Assembly (NCBI GenBank): GCA_947000775.1
Contig: CAMQGK010000008.1
Coordinates: 18,778,501-18,842,500, forward strand
Source: Pterois miles
Taxonomy: Eukaryota; Chordata; Actinopteri; Perciformes; Scorpaenidae
DNA: 64,000 bases
Direction of reading: 5' to 3'
In this document: positions 25,981 through 36,035 of the stretch, one piece after another
Position numbering within the stretch: position 1 is the first letter of the stretch
Layout of the letters: every line of letters starts with the position of its first letter
Position numbers and translations under genes: made by a program
The notes under the pieces: model-generated
The model's input: the letters and a program-made list of their open reading frames with translations, nothing else
Told to the model about the DNA's origin: nothing
The model's database searches: none

Positions 25981-26516
25981 ATAGATGGATGTACTGTACT
26001 ACAGGTTATCCAGGCAATGTACATGAACAGTAAATAAAATGTACATGTCAACTCTAGCGATAAATAGAATACAGATTATAAAGAATATTAGAATACACTA
26101 TAAATATACTGACACTACAACTAGCATGAAGAGATATAATTATAAACATGGAATAACCTACTATAAACATTAGTAAATTGTGCTAGTTTCAATATTTTGT
26201 TTTTTAATTAAAATAATTGTAAATGTGCAAAAGTATTACAGGAAAAAGAACATTCTGAAGCAGTAACAGTGTAATATAGTAATAGTACAAGTAGTAATAT
26301 GAATATTATTATGTATTATTATGTAGGTAAAGTTACTGTGTACCTTGCTATCTCCCCTTCGGAGCTCCGGGAACAGCTGACCGCGGCTCTCGGCTGGCTC
26401 CCCCGCGGCTCTGCCCGGCCGTGCCCGCTCTCCCTGCGCCTGCTCCGGCCAGGCTGCCTCCTCCGCTCCGCTGCCTCTGTCTGCATAGCTCCGCTGCCGG
26501 GATGGCTTTAATAAAC
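13641..26516 (-). CDS. ccdc171: Coiled-coil domain-containing protein 171
   Basis: A long coiled-coil protein of poorly known function. Coding exons, all phase-compatible: 26486-26344, 25875-25662, 24520-24370, 24273-24104, 24027-23881, 23555-23463, 23317-23157, 22746-22608, 22526-22451, 20785-20580, 20502-20311, 20113-19946, 19611-19444, 18883-18379, 18292-18179, 17632-17466, 17390-17247, 16303-16124, 15244-15099, 15011-14957, 14871-14740, 14612-14484, 13853-13641. They total about 1270 codons; human CCDC171 is about 1326 residues. Diagnostic blocks include RSAHLETRFSCEIIQ, LLAGCVLLDQPQSILGNFTW, ACALLAGTL, RLHSAEVERRGLRLEV and HRSHVTALRSELQDACLRDN. A non-coding leader reaches an acceptor at 26517; the ATG at 26486 is inferred. 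The last exon is weakly conserved. Introns carry a LINE fragment, a SINE and three donor-derived arrays. Confidence 0.95.
15667..16135 (-). repeat. 13-bp minisatellite made of the ccdc171 exon 16303-16124 donor
   Basis: On the gene strand the exon ends CACACCACACAG and the intron starts gtacac. The intron continues as about 35 copies of a 13-bp unit, CACACAG|GTACGC. A large fraction of copies read CACACAGCTACGC, which destroys the GT; the rest keep a CAG|GTAC donor-like core. The array begins at the exon boundary, so the unit includes the true 5' splice site. Confidence 0.9.
16389..17205 (-). mobile_element. 5'-truncated LINE, reverse-transcriptase C-terminus and 3' tail
   Basis: On the minus strand this reads FYGVVCWGSS, then ADRKRLDKIIKRASSVLGC, then SFSDRLLHPKCTKERYRRSF and LPAAVRLHNQ. 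This is the C-terminal region typical of Jockey/L2/Rex-like fish LINEs. A repeat-rich 3' UTR follows, then the tail (CCACTGTGGGACCAATAAAG plus TTATC repeats) at 16389-16440. The element sits in the ccdc171 intron between exons 17390-17247 and 16303-16124, in the same orientation as the gene. Both edges are flanked by GTGTTCATCGGACTCACAGC, which suggests a target-site duplication or insertion into a local 36-bp repeat. No intact open frame remains. The family name is uncertain. Confidence 0.88.
16490..16815. repeat. 38-bp minisatellite inside the LINE 3' UTR
   Basis: About 8-9 copies of a 38-bp unit containing TGTATGTGGTCTACTGGG and AGCAGTGCTGGTTGTG. It lies between the LINE stop region and its 3' tail, so it expanded within the element. 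Confidence 0.9.
17845..17960. repeat. Inverted repeat (hairpin) in a ccdc171 intron
   Basis: Left arm CAATATCAGAGAAACGTTTC at about 17861 pairs with right arm CTCTTCTCTGATATTG near 17934-17949, and pairing extends on both sides to arms of about 25-35 bp around a loop of about 35 bp. It may be a small MITE remnant or simply a local palindrome. No function is assigned. Confidence 0.65.
20797..20888. repeat. (AC)n microsatellite abutting a ccdc171 acceptor
   Basis: On the gene strand a GT run of about 90 bp leads directly into GGCGCGCGCAG, the acceptor of the exon starting at 20785. The normal polypyrimidine tract is replaced by alternating GT. Confidence 0.93.
20936..22475 (-). repeat. 18-bp minisatellite made of the ccdc171 exon 22526-22451 donor
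   Basis: About 80 copies of an 18-bp unit, on the gene strand CACTCCACCACAG|GTAAA, with variants CACCCC and CCATAG. The exon at 22526-22451 ends in exactly this sequence (one partial unit, then one full unit at its donor), and the array continues downstream from that donor. AG|GT is kept in nearly every copy. Because 18 is a multiple of three, the gene-strand frame HSTTGK stays open over long runs, broken by occasional irregular units. Confidence 0.93.
22451..22526 (-). CDS. ccdc171: ccdc171 small exon whose 3' end seeds the 18-bp array
   Basis: The acceptor is ttcttctgtggttag before GAGGCTAAAAG. The 76-nt exon encodes EAKRRCDTEERMKLIRETLH and then QHSTT, and leaves one base. The previous exon (22746-22608) ends in phase 0 and the next (20785-20580) needs one base, so this exon is required. 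Joining the flanking exons directly runs into a TGA after 21 codons. Confidence 0.88.
22985..23147. repeat. About 35-bp minisatellite, about 4 copies, in ccdc171
   Basis: Repeats of GGGTTGGACCCGGGGGTGGG followed by TTAGATCTTGTGGGT, lying a few bases inside the intron after the donor at 23157/23156. Unlike the other arrays, its unit does not include the exon junction. Confidence 0.88.
23580..23890 (-). repeat. TC-rich array repeating the ccdc171 exon 24027-23881 donor
   Basis: On the gene strand the exon ends AGAGAAGGAG before gtgagg. The string GGAG|GTGAG recurs in the purine-rich tract that follows. Its complement CTCACCTCC occurs on the plus strand at 23679, 23714, 23750, 23807, 23842 and 23877, mostly about 35 bp apart, with a mutated copy (CTCGCCTCC) at 23774. 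The gene-strand reading frame stays open through much of the tract (Arg/Glu-rich). Confidence 0.8.
24957..25318 (-). mobile_element. tRNA-derived SINE in a ccdc171 intron
   Basis: On the minus strand it starts GGGGCGGCAGTAGCTCAGT (A-box-like) with GGTTCAAGTCC (B box) about 45 bp later. A conserved body follows, then a LINE-type 3' tail with CCCCACTGTGGGACTAATAA and a TTC trinucleotide run at 24957-24995. It is the same family as the copy at 43962. Confidence 0.92.
25943..25985. repeat. (TAGA)n microsatellite
   Basis: A tetranucleotide run of ATAG/TAGA, about 40 bp, in the first coding intron of ccdc171. Confidence 0.93.
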
Positions 26517-26611
26517 CTGAGGATGTAGTTCAGACGCTAATTCTTACTTTGACATATATTTAGTATGTCTGTTCTCTGTATCTGAAGTGACTGCACCGCC
26601 GAGCAGCAGGG

Positions 26612-27082
26612 ACCCCGGAGGCTGCCTGGTACCGGGGGGAGGCTGCCTGGTACCGGGGGGAGGCTGCCTGGTACCGGGGGGAGGCTGCCTGGTACCGGGG
26701 GGAGGCTGCCTGGTACCGCGGGGAGGCCGCCTGGTACCGGGGGAGGCCGCCTGGTACCGGGGGGAGGCTGCCTGGTACCGCGGGGAGGCCGCCTGGTACC
26801 GGGGGGAGGCTGCCTGGTACCGGGGGGAGGCCGCCTGGTACCGGGGGGAGGCCGCCTGGTACCGGGGGGAGGCTGCCTGGTACCGGGGGGAGGCTGCCTG
26901 GTACCGGGGGGAGGCCGCCTGGTACCGGGGGAGGCCGCCTGGTACCGGGGGAGGCTGCCTGGTACCGGGGGGAGGCCGCCTGGTACCGGGGGGAGGCTGC
27001 CTGGTACCGGGGGGAGGCTGCCTGGTACCGGGGGGAGGCCGCCTGGTACCGGGGGGAGGCTGCCTGGTACCGGGGGGAGGCC
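26612..27082. repeat. 19-20-bp GC-rich minisatellite upstream of the ccdc171 ATG
   Basis: About 23 units of GGAGGCTGCCTGGTACCGGG with T/C variants, each carrying GGTACC. It lies between the proposed 5' exon (27674-27712) and the exon with the ccdc171 start codon, so it is probably inside intron 1. On the gene strand each unit contains CCAGGCAG followed by CC, only weakly acceptor-like. Confidence 0.92.
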
Positions 27083-27673
27083 GGTTGCTCGGCTGCTGAT
27101 GTTGCCTTGCCAGCAGACGCACTCGAATCTATCAGTAAACATCCACCATAATGTCGCCGAAGTTAAACACGATTTACAACGAGACGCAAAGCGGTTCACG
27201 AATCAACTTTACAATTCGGCATCTGTAAATAACACCGAGAAAGGCTGATTTCCACATAAATTCAACTTTACATGTTCTAACGTCACGGGGCGGTGGGCGA
27301 CATTTAATTACGGTCAGTGACAACTTCGAGGTGAGATTTAACACGTTTTAAGTGCAGCTTGGTGGATCTACTATATGCTGAATTTAGAGGAAGGCCGTAA
27401 CGAGTCTCTGAATGTTGTTGGTATCTATAAGCCATGTCTACAGTATCGTTAGTCATCAAGCAAATATTAAATTCTTCATTACGTGAATGGAGTTTCGTTC
27501 ACACACGACAGCCCAAACAAAGCCCCGTTTCACGGCTAATAAGTAGCATTTCCATCTAGATTTGGTCCAGACCAACATAAACCAGAACGAGGCGGTCTGT
27601 AGCACCTGTTCACTCTACAGCATGAACGAGACCAGCTGCAAACAGCGTTCAGTGAACGTTTAGAGACACTTAC

Positions 27674-27712
27674 AGCGACTTTTATCCAGCAGCCGTTTGA
27701 ATCTGACGCCAT
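27674..27712 (-). other. Possible ccdc171 5' exon end with an upstream ORF
   Basis: Minus-strand AAAGATGGCGTC is a YY1-type element whose ATG (27712) opens a 13-codon frame ending at a GTAAGT donor (27674/27673). Spliced to the acceptor at 26517, this frame meets TAA after two more codons, 21 nt before the ccdc171 ATG. It would therefore be a 15-codon uORF, not an N-terminal extension. The exon's 5' limit is unknown, and its assignment to ccdc171 rests on position only. Confidence 0.5.
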
Positions 27713-27800
27713 CTTTGAGCGTCCCTGTGTCATATCCGCATTCACTCCGGATTGGCTGAACAACCGGCCAATGGCGACCGCCCATGTCGTTACGTCATAG
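27713..27800 (-). promoter_or_regulatory. Candidate ccdc171 promoter
   Basis: Directly 5' of the YY1-type ATGGCG lie two CCAAT boxes (minus strand at 27751-27755, plus strand at 27768-27772) and a TACGTCA CRE-like site (27791-27797), in a locally GC-richer block between AT-rich flanks. There is no TATA box. This is typical of housekeeping vertebrate promoters; no transcription data are available. Confidence 0.55.
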
Positions 27801-30676
27801 TTATTTATTTATCTATTTATTTATTTATTGAAAGTAAATCAGAATTAATTATCCTCAAAATAAAAAATAAAACATCTGTGGTGAAATATATTTTTACATA
27901 TATACATTTGAAATGACAAATAAAAAAATAATAAATTAAATTTCAAGACATTATTTATTTATTGATGACATTTTATTGATTTGGTATTAAAAGAATATGA
28001 TGCATCCTTTCTGTAAAACAAAAACTGAACAAGGAACATTCAAAATACACATTACTCACCATTTATAGTATAGTTCACTCATCAGTTTCATTTTAAATTT
28101 GAAAATATTAATTGTGACATGAATGGAGAAATATTAAAGAACTATGGTAATTTCAAAACAGCTTTTAACCTTCAGCAATGGATGGATGGATGGATGGATG
28201 GATGGATGGATGGATGGATGGATGGATGGATGGATGGAGGGTGTGCAACTGAGTCCTGGGTAAAAAGACAAAGTAGTAGAAGATGTCCAGATATATAAAT
28301 ATATCAAAGTACAGGAATACTGAGTGACTTCAGCCATGCTGTCAGACCGTGTCCTCGGCCACTCAGTGGTCCGGGTCCTGAAGGGACGGACTCCATTAAA
28401 CAGACCTAATGTCTCTGAAGGTGGACCCAGTCTGATGCTGAACCTGCTCCTCTGACTGGTCAGTGTGTTGTGGAGACAGCAGCTGTTATCCAGATCCGTC
28501 TCTGCCAGACTCTAGAGTCCAGGACCTGGTCCAGCACTGAGCCTGTGTTCCTGATCAGCTCCTCAAAAATAAATAAATGTTAAACTCAATAAATAAATAT
28601 GTACATATACACATCATTTTAAAATAATTTATTTTGATTATTTCACTTATTCATTTTAAATGTTTGTGGTTTAATGATTTAATATTATTATATATACAGT
28701 ATTATTTAACACTTAAATACCTTTTGACTGAATTTATCTAAGATGTTTTCTTTTAAAATTTAAATATTTCAAGCTGTGAAGACATTCAGGTGTTTTTTAA
28801 TTGAGTGAAAGACAATCAAAAGAAGATGATTTGTGAATCTTTAATTATCTGCATGATCATAAACGCAGGTACAGTGCATGTGTAACATCTGGAACATAAA
28901 GACAGTTATTCACTGTGCGACATGCTGCCTGTATAACAGCCTCTCTGCTATATCAAGTGAAATCATCCGACTGTCACGTTTGGAAAACTGTCAAACTTCC
29001 TGAAGAAGAAACAATTTATTTACACAGCAGAGTGACTGCCATCTAGAAAACCACCACACACAAGTAAAAACATAAAAACAGAATAAAAACATCACAGTAA
29101 AAATACAGAGTAAAACGTCTCGCTGTACAGAGTCGTATAAAACAGCTCTCTGGAGCTTCAGAGGGGTTAATGCTCTCTTGTTTAGGGGTTAACGCTGCTG
29201 TCAACATCCATCTAACATGAAATTTAAAATTAAAGCAAACAAAAACTATGTTTCCCATCAGCCCCCTCACACCCTGTCGTCCCTCTACATTTATTCGAAG
29301 ATGATTTAGTGATGGAAGAACACAGAGCAGCTTTAAACTGGAATCATGGAAATTAATTAATATCAGGAGTTGAAACCAGCACTGAGGCTCCAGATGTCCC
29401 ATCAGTTAGCAGTTAGCAGAGGTAGGCTAACGCTACACTGGTTTCTTAAAGGTACAGTTCACCCAAATGACAGATGGTCCAGGTTAAGGTGATCAGGGTT
29501 AATGCTCAGGTTAATGTAATCAGGTTAGTGGAAGAGAGATAAGTCAGTGGGAACTGAACTCAGATACCAACACCCTTTAGTTTACAATAAATAATAATAC
29601 AGGTGTGTTTAATGTCATTAATACAGGTGTGTGTTGAGGTAAATGTGGTTGTGGAAGTTCTCATTGTCCATGTGGAGAAGGGTTAGAGTTGGTTTGAACC
29701 TTCAGGGACAGTCCACAGGAGCTGTGGGGGGGTAAACAACACAATCAATAACAGATAAACAACAACAGTCTGACTCAGGGTACGTAGAATAATGAGTTCA
29801 CACCAAGAGCTTCATTCCTGTTGGTGAAGTCTCAGATATGTCAGAGAACCTGATGCTGTTGTGTCTGGGTTCATAATACAGTGACTGGATCCAACAGCCA
29901 CATTCACTACTGAGGTTTGATAAACAGACTGAGCTGTGATTTAATATCAATAACCAGATCAGAATGATGCTGAAATAACTCCATCATGATGCTGATCAGT
30001 AAACAGTCTGAACTGATGCTCTGTCAGGTCTGTTACCACGACGACAAGCAGACAGCTGTTAAAATGCTTGTTTTCTGAATGGAGTCTGGTTGGATCAGAG
30101 CCAGGCTCTGCAGCTGCTCCATCAACACTCAGCATGAAGTCATCCTGACGTTGTTGTTTGTACCGTAGACAGTCGGTGGTTCTGGTCTCTGGACAGATCT
30201 GATGGACTATCGTAGCTCTGGGTGACCACAGACAGACAACATTTATTTATTTCTGATTCAACACCGTCAGGACGGTGGTGAGGACAGGAGGACGTCTCTA
30301 GGCTGACAGGATTTCACCACACTGAGACACACCAGTTTCTTGCTCTAGTTGAAATATTTCACCATCAGGACTTCAGTCAGATCTGTAGAGATGTCTGGAT
30401 CAGTAATAGTCACTGTGTTGGTTGGGCGAAGACTGAAGGGACACGGAGGAGATCAACCTTCCTTTATTAAGGCATCACCAACACTCAGGTTCAGGCAAAA
30501 CAATTATTAGACATAACCTAAGAAGAGACGAATACGTTTGAACTTATGTCAGATTACAGTGACGTCTATGGGGTCTTTTCTAGCTCCCTAAAGGGGGCGT
30601 GGTCTTGACTTTTAGCAAAGTACCTGTATGTGGCGGATAATAATAATAAATAATAATAATAATAATAATAATTCAT
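27801..30676. other. Intergenic DNA between ccdc171 promoter and psip1 3' end
   Basis: About 2.9 kb with no recognised exon. It is AT-rich at 27.8-28.1 and 28.55-28.9 kb and has a (GGAT)n run at 28177-28238. The part next to 30677 should contain the psip1 3' UTR; TTTATT occurrences (AATAAA on the minus strand) exist but none can be singled out. An ATA/AAT trinucleotide run lies at about 30636-30672, beside the psip1 stop codon. Confidence 0.55.
28177..28238. repeat. (GGAT)n microsatellite
   Basis: About 15 copies of the tetranucleotide ATGG/GGAT in intergenic DNA. Confidence 0.95.
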
Positions 30677-31124
30677 TTATTTACCTCCTGTTTCCGCCTC
30701 GTCTTCCTCCCCTCCTTGGTCACTCCCGCTCCTCCCCTTCACCTCCTGCGGTGTCTCCTCCTTCCTCTGCCTCTCCACCCGCTGAGCCTCCTCCCTCTCC
30801 TTCTCCTCCAGCAGGGAGCGCAGGAAGGCGGCGCTCACCACCTCCTCCCCCTCCCCCACCAGGAAGGCGTTTTTGAAGCGGCTGTACAGCATGGAGGCCT
30901 TGTCCATGATGGCCTGGTTGGCTCTGTAGCAGCGCAGCTACGCTCAGAAACAACAGGAATGTGTTAGAGTTCAGCGAGCCGATCAATCAACAAAGGCCGG
31001 CAGAGTATTTCTGTGATTCTACCTTTCTGAGAGTGGAGACGAGCTCGCTGTGTCTCTGGACGTGTTTAGACGTCACATAAACCATACTGAGCTGATCCAA
31101 CGCCATCAGACACTTACTGATGTC
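30677..31124 (-). CDS. psip1: psip1 exons carrying most of the IBD and the C-terminal tail
   Basis: Exons 31124-31023 and 30937-30677. Together with the end of the 33255-32151 exon they form the helical IBD. At positions corresponding to human LEDGF I365, D366, F406 and V408 this protein appears to have Thr (LKTDN), Asp, Tyr and Ala (RCYRANQ). After KNAFLVGEGEEVV comes an acidic/basic tail ending ETGGK and a TAA. Confidence 0.88.
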
Positions 31125-34100
31125 CTGAAAGACATTAGATAGACTGAGTACAGCTAGAACGTTGAAAAGATGACACTGAAGATGTGTTTCAATCACAGAC
31201 GTTCATACGAAGACGCCACTCCTGGATCATACATCAACATGGGCGCCATACTGGACCTGCCCTGACTGGACTGTGACCCCATACTAGTGAACAGGAGCTG
31301 CTGTTTATGTGGATAAAAAGCACTATAACGTCTACCTTTCTCAACCAACTTCAACCAGTCGGTTTACATTCAAACATTTATGATCTGTGAGGAGTAACGT
31401 TAACGTTATCATTTTTTCCAGAAGATGTTGGTGATAAACGTTATGGTCCCTGGATCAGCGGTCTGTCCTTCGATACGATGGCTTCAATCAGTTATTAGGT
31501 CATTATTAAAAACTAGTTCACATTATCAACTGTTCAAGTAACGTCACGTCTTTACAAGATATTTGCTCCTGTATCAGATAAGAGCTACATAACGTTCCTG
31601 ATAGTTAGCTAATCGATATTAGATAATGATAGCTTATTGATGTTCTGATATGATATTGTGTTTAAAACATGAAATGTACGATACCTATTAAAAACCATGT
31701 GTCTAATACTGCAAATAAAACTGATGGCATGTCTTGGTTAACTTGCTATTAGATTTTTTTGTTTTTAAATAATTTTAACAAATTAACTAATAAGTAAAGT
31801 AACTAATATTATTATACTAGATACTAGATAATTATTGCTGCCATTATTTATGTCCTACTACCTGTCTGTTATTCTGATTGTTCTTATTAGTAAGAACACA
31901 CCTGTAACTGGAGAAACAGTGTTTGCATTCAGTGTTAGCAACCTTGTTTTTCTAGTCCTCGTAGATCATAAACTCTTTAATATAAGGACTTGTTGAAATG
32001 ACTTTTATCCAGAAAACAGCAGCTCCCCGTTCACTCGGATATGGTTCCTGGACAGTCTGGACAGGTCCAACATGGTGGACACGTTGACGTATCGCTGCAA
32101 CGGGCTGAAATGTCCAGTGTGTGTTGCTGTATGTTCAGGTTGTGTCTTACAGGGTTGTCCGTCTTCAGAGAAATCCTGATGTCTCCGTGGATTCTGTGCA
32201 GCGTGGAGTCCGTCAGCGTCATGGTCAAACTCTTCTTCTGCTCCACCGCCCCTCCATGTGACGAACTGCTCTCCGTGGCGCTGCTCGTCGTCTTCACGTC
32301 TTCTCTTCTCGACTCTTCCTGTTTGTCGCTTTTCTTCTTCGCTGGCTCCTCGGTGCTCCTCGGCTCCGACTCCGCGCCCCTTTTCTTCGCCTGTTCGGCG
32401 GCGGTTTTGGCGCTCGTCTCCTCCCTCTTCCTCTGCTCCGTCACCGAGGTTTTTTCCACCTCACTTTCCTTCTTCTTGTCTTGTGATTTCGCTGCTGCTT
32501 TTTGCACTTTTTGTGCCTCCTCGTTCTTTTTCGGCAGCGTCTCATTTTCTCTTTTGTCCTTCTCTACCTCCGTCACGTTCTTGTCCTTTTTGTCGTCCGT
32601 CGCTGCCCTCGCTCTGTCGGACTTCCTGTCCACCTCGGCACTTTTTTCCACATTTCGATCTTCAGTGCACCCTCTCTCTCTCTTCTCCTTCACCTTTCCC
32701 GAACTCTGTTTCTTATCTTCTACCTTTTCTTCTCTGCTCGTCTTCTCCTCTTTCTTCTTCTTCTCCTCCTCCGCTGCTGCCACCATCATCCCTCCCATTA
32801 TCGTCTTTACCTGAACCTTCGTTCCCTGTCCAGATGTTGCTTTCACAATCTTTCCGATGATCTTCCTCTCCTCCTTCTTCTCTTCGTCTTTCTTCTCCTT
32901 CAAATCCTCGTCTTTCTTTCGGTCTTTGTCTTCCTTCTTCTGCCCGCTCTCCTTTTCCTTCGTCTTCTCATCATCCACAGTTTTAGTCCTGTCCATCTTT
33001 GTCCTCTGTTCATCCCTGTCCTTGTCTGCTGTGGTCTTCTGGACGGACGTCTTCCCCTCCTCACTTCCCGTCTGTCTAACGTCTGCGTCCTTCTTGCTGA
33101 CGATCTTACCGACGACGGCTTTGACGCCAGATTTCCCGCCGATCACCTGAGCGACAGCTGATTCTTTGGCGCTCTTCTTCTCCGACGTCGTCATTGTCTT
33201 CAGACTTCTCGTCTTTTTAACCTCCATGTTCCTCTTTGCTCCGTCCCCGCTTTTCCTGGATAAGTGTTGAAAATGAACATGTGACACTTCTTTTTAACAC
33301 TCAAATGGATTTAAAATGTGAGTGTGATTCTTACTGCGAGCTCTTGGTCGTCTCCCTCCTCTTCGCTCCTCTCCCATCCTTCAGCAGCCCTCTCAGAGAC
33401 TTCAACAAACTCTCCCTCTTTGCAGCCAGCCGCCGCTGTTGCTGCTCATGAAACAAAGCACAATATTCCTGAAGCTCACAGTCCCTGTTATTGTGTATGA
33501 CTTTTAGGGCAATAATGCTGTTAAAAGGTACTATATGTCACAATTTGTATTAATTGCTTTGTATTGACGTTTTAATGTAACTGAGACCTTGTTGTCTATA
33601 AAGGCCTGTAGACTGAAAAGGAGTCAGGATGGTTAGCTGAGCTAATTAGCATCATGGAGATCGAACAGTAACGGTGACATACGACTGTAATGTAACCTCA
33701 CATTGCTCTTTTGGCCAAAGCCCAGGACGATCGCTCGAGCCTACAGAGTGCGAGCAACGGGATGCTGACTGGAGTTCACTTAACGGCCTCCGGTGTCAAT
33801 ACTAATAAGGATTTTCTGAAAGTTACATATGGCACCTTTAACGTCATTCATTGCTTTACTGCAACGTGACTTTTAAGTTGTAGCTGGCTCAGTTTTAAAG
33901 CTGGAGTGATGTATTTCATGTGAGGACGCCCTCACAATGACCTGTATACTAGCTGGAGGCTAAATAACGCTCAAAACCTGCACTTAATTTTGGTGAGGAA
34001 CTGTCATGTTCAAAGGGGTCCGTTGACCTCTGACCTCCAGATGTGTGGATGTAAATGGGTTCTCTGGGTCCCCACCAGTCTCCCCTTTACAGACATGCCC

Positions 34101-35941
34101 ACTTTCTGATAGTCCCAGTCAGTCTGGATCAAGTCCTAGTCAAGTCAGCACTCTGACACACTGACAGCTGTTGTTGCCTGTTGGGCTGCAGTTTGTCATG
34201 TTCTGATTGGAGCAGATTGTTGATGCTAAAGTCAGAACCTGTGAGGGTTTCTGGACAATATCTGTTATTGATTAGTGCTGATCATTGTGATTTAAAGGGC
34301 AACATGTAGATTTAAATGCAGCTTTACCTCCTCGTCCACACAGCTGCCCTCCTTCTCTTTCTCTGTAGCTTTTCCATCATCTGCCAACTTCTCCCTTCTT
34401 GTCTCTCCTTCCTCTCCAGCATCCTTTGTTTTCTTCTGCTCCTCTTTCTCTGATCTCCTCGCCTTCGCCCCCTCTCTCTCTCTGGTTTTCTCTTCTTTCT
34501 CTTCCCTCCTCCTCTTTGTTCCCAGGCTCACGTCTGCAACATCCCTCTTCATTTTCAGCTGCTCCTCCTTTTCTCTCGTTCTTTTTCGTCCTTCGCTCTC
34601 CGCCCTCGTTTCTCTCCTTGTCTTCTCCTGTCTCTTTCCTTCACTGCCGGCTTGTTTTGTCTTCTTCTCTTCCTCCTTCTTCTCTGTTGCTTTTGCATCC
34701 ATCTCTTCTTCCTTTCCAACATCTTTTGTTTTCTTCTTCTGTTCCTCTTTCTCTCCCCTCCTCATCTTCATCCCTTCCCTCTCTTCAGTTTTCTCCTCTT
34801 TCTCTTCCCTCCTCCTCTTCGTTCCCGGGCTCACTTCTGCAACATCCTTCTTTGTTTTCAGCTGCTCCTCCCTTTCTTTCGTTCTTCTTCTTCCTTCGCT
34901 CTCTGACCTTGTTTCCCTCCTCGTCCTCTCCTCTCTCTTTCCAGTTTTCTCCTCTTCTGTCACCTTCTTCTTCAACTCCTCTTTCTGCACCTCCTTCTCT
35001 TCCCTCTTTGCTCCTCGGCCCTCCTCTCCTTTCGCCGTCACTTCTGCAACATCTTTCTTCGCTTTCAGCTGCTCCTCCTTTTCTCTCGTTCTTTTCCTTC
35101 CTTCGCTCTCCGACCTCGTTTCTCTCCTCGTCTTCTCCTCTTTCTCTCCTCCACCGCCATCTTGTTTCTTCTGTTCATCGCTCTCTGCTCTCCTGGTCTT
35201 CATCCCTCGGCCCTCTGCTGCGTTCCTTTCTTCCGTTTTTTCTTTTGTCATCACTTCTTTCTTCCCTTCATCCTGGTTTGTTTTCTCCTGCACCTCCTCG
35301 TCTCTCTTCTGCTTGATGCCTTGGCTCTCTGATGGCTTCTTCACTTCCATTGTCACTTCTTTCCTTCCCTCCACACCTTCATCCTGCTTTGTTTTCTTCT
35401 GTTTCTCCTCTGTTTCTTCCTCTTTCTTTCTCTTTGTTCCTTTGCTCTCTGGTGTCGTTTTCTCTTTCACCGTCACTCCTTTCTGTCCTTCACTTCCATC
35501 CAGGTTTGTTCTCTTCTCTTCATCCCTCTTTCTCTGGACTCCTTGGCTGTCTGATGACTTCTTTTCCTCCTCCGTCTCGCTACCTGGAGAGGTCACAGCA
35601 GGACTAACGGATGTCCTCTTCTGGTGCTGCTCGGCATCAACCTGAAAAAAAATCAGTCCAAAGATTGACGTCAACTGTCAGTCAGGACATTTCATACAAA
35701 ACTGGATGGTCAGCGGAAAACATTTTGGGATGAAAATTCATTGATGAGATGTCAAAAGAAATCTCAAAATATACACATACATTTGCATCAAGCAACATAT
35801 TTATCCACAAGAGTATTAAACACTTGACTGATCTCCCTTTAAGGTTCATTTAGAGCAGATAAAAGATGTGGAAGTGATTTGCGATTAATCACGATTTAAT
35901 ATTTTAATTGATTAACAGCCCTGATGGAAATACACTTATAC

Positions 35942-36035
<94 letters not shown>

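Noticed and set aside
26537..27199. Pro/Gly-rich 190-220-codon frames.
   Set aside because: Generated by a GC-rich 19-20-bp repeat with no stops; no conserved sequence.
27674..27712. MASDSNGCWIKVA as the true N-terminus of ccdc171.
   Set aside because: Spliced to the 26516 exon it reaches TAA after two codons, before the ccdc171 ATG, so it is better explained as a uORF.
32041..35645. Long plus-strand Ser/Leu/Phe-rich frames.
   Set aside because: Shadows of the Lys/Glu-rich psip1 exons on the opposite strand, where splice sites, phase and domain order support coding.
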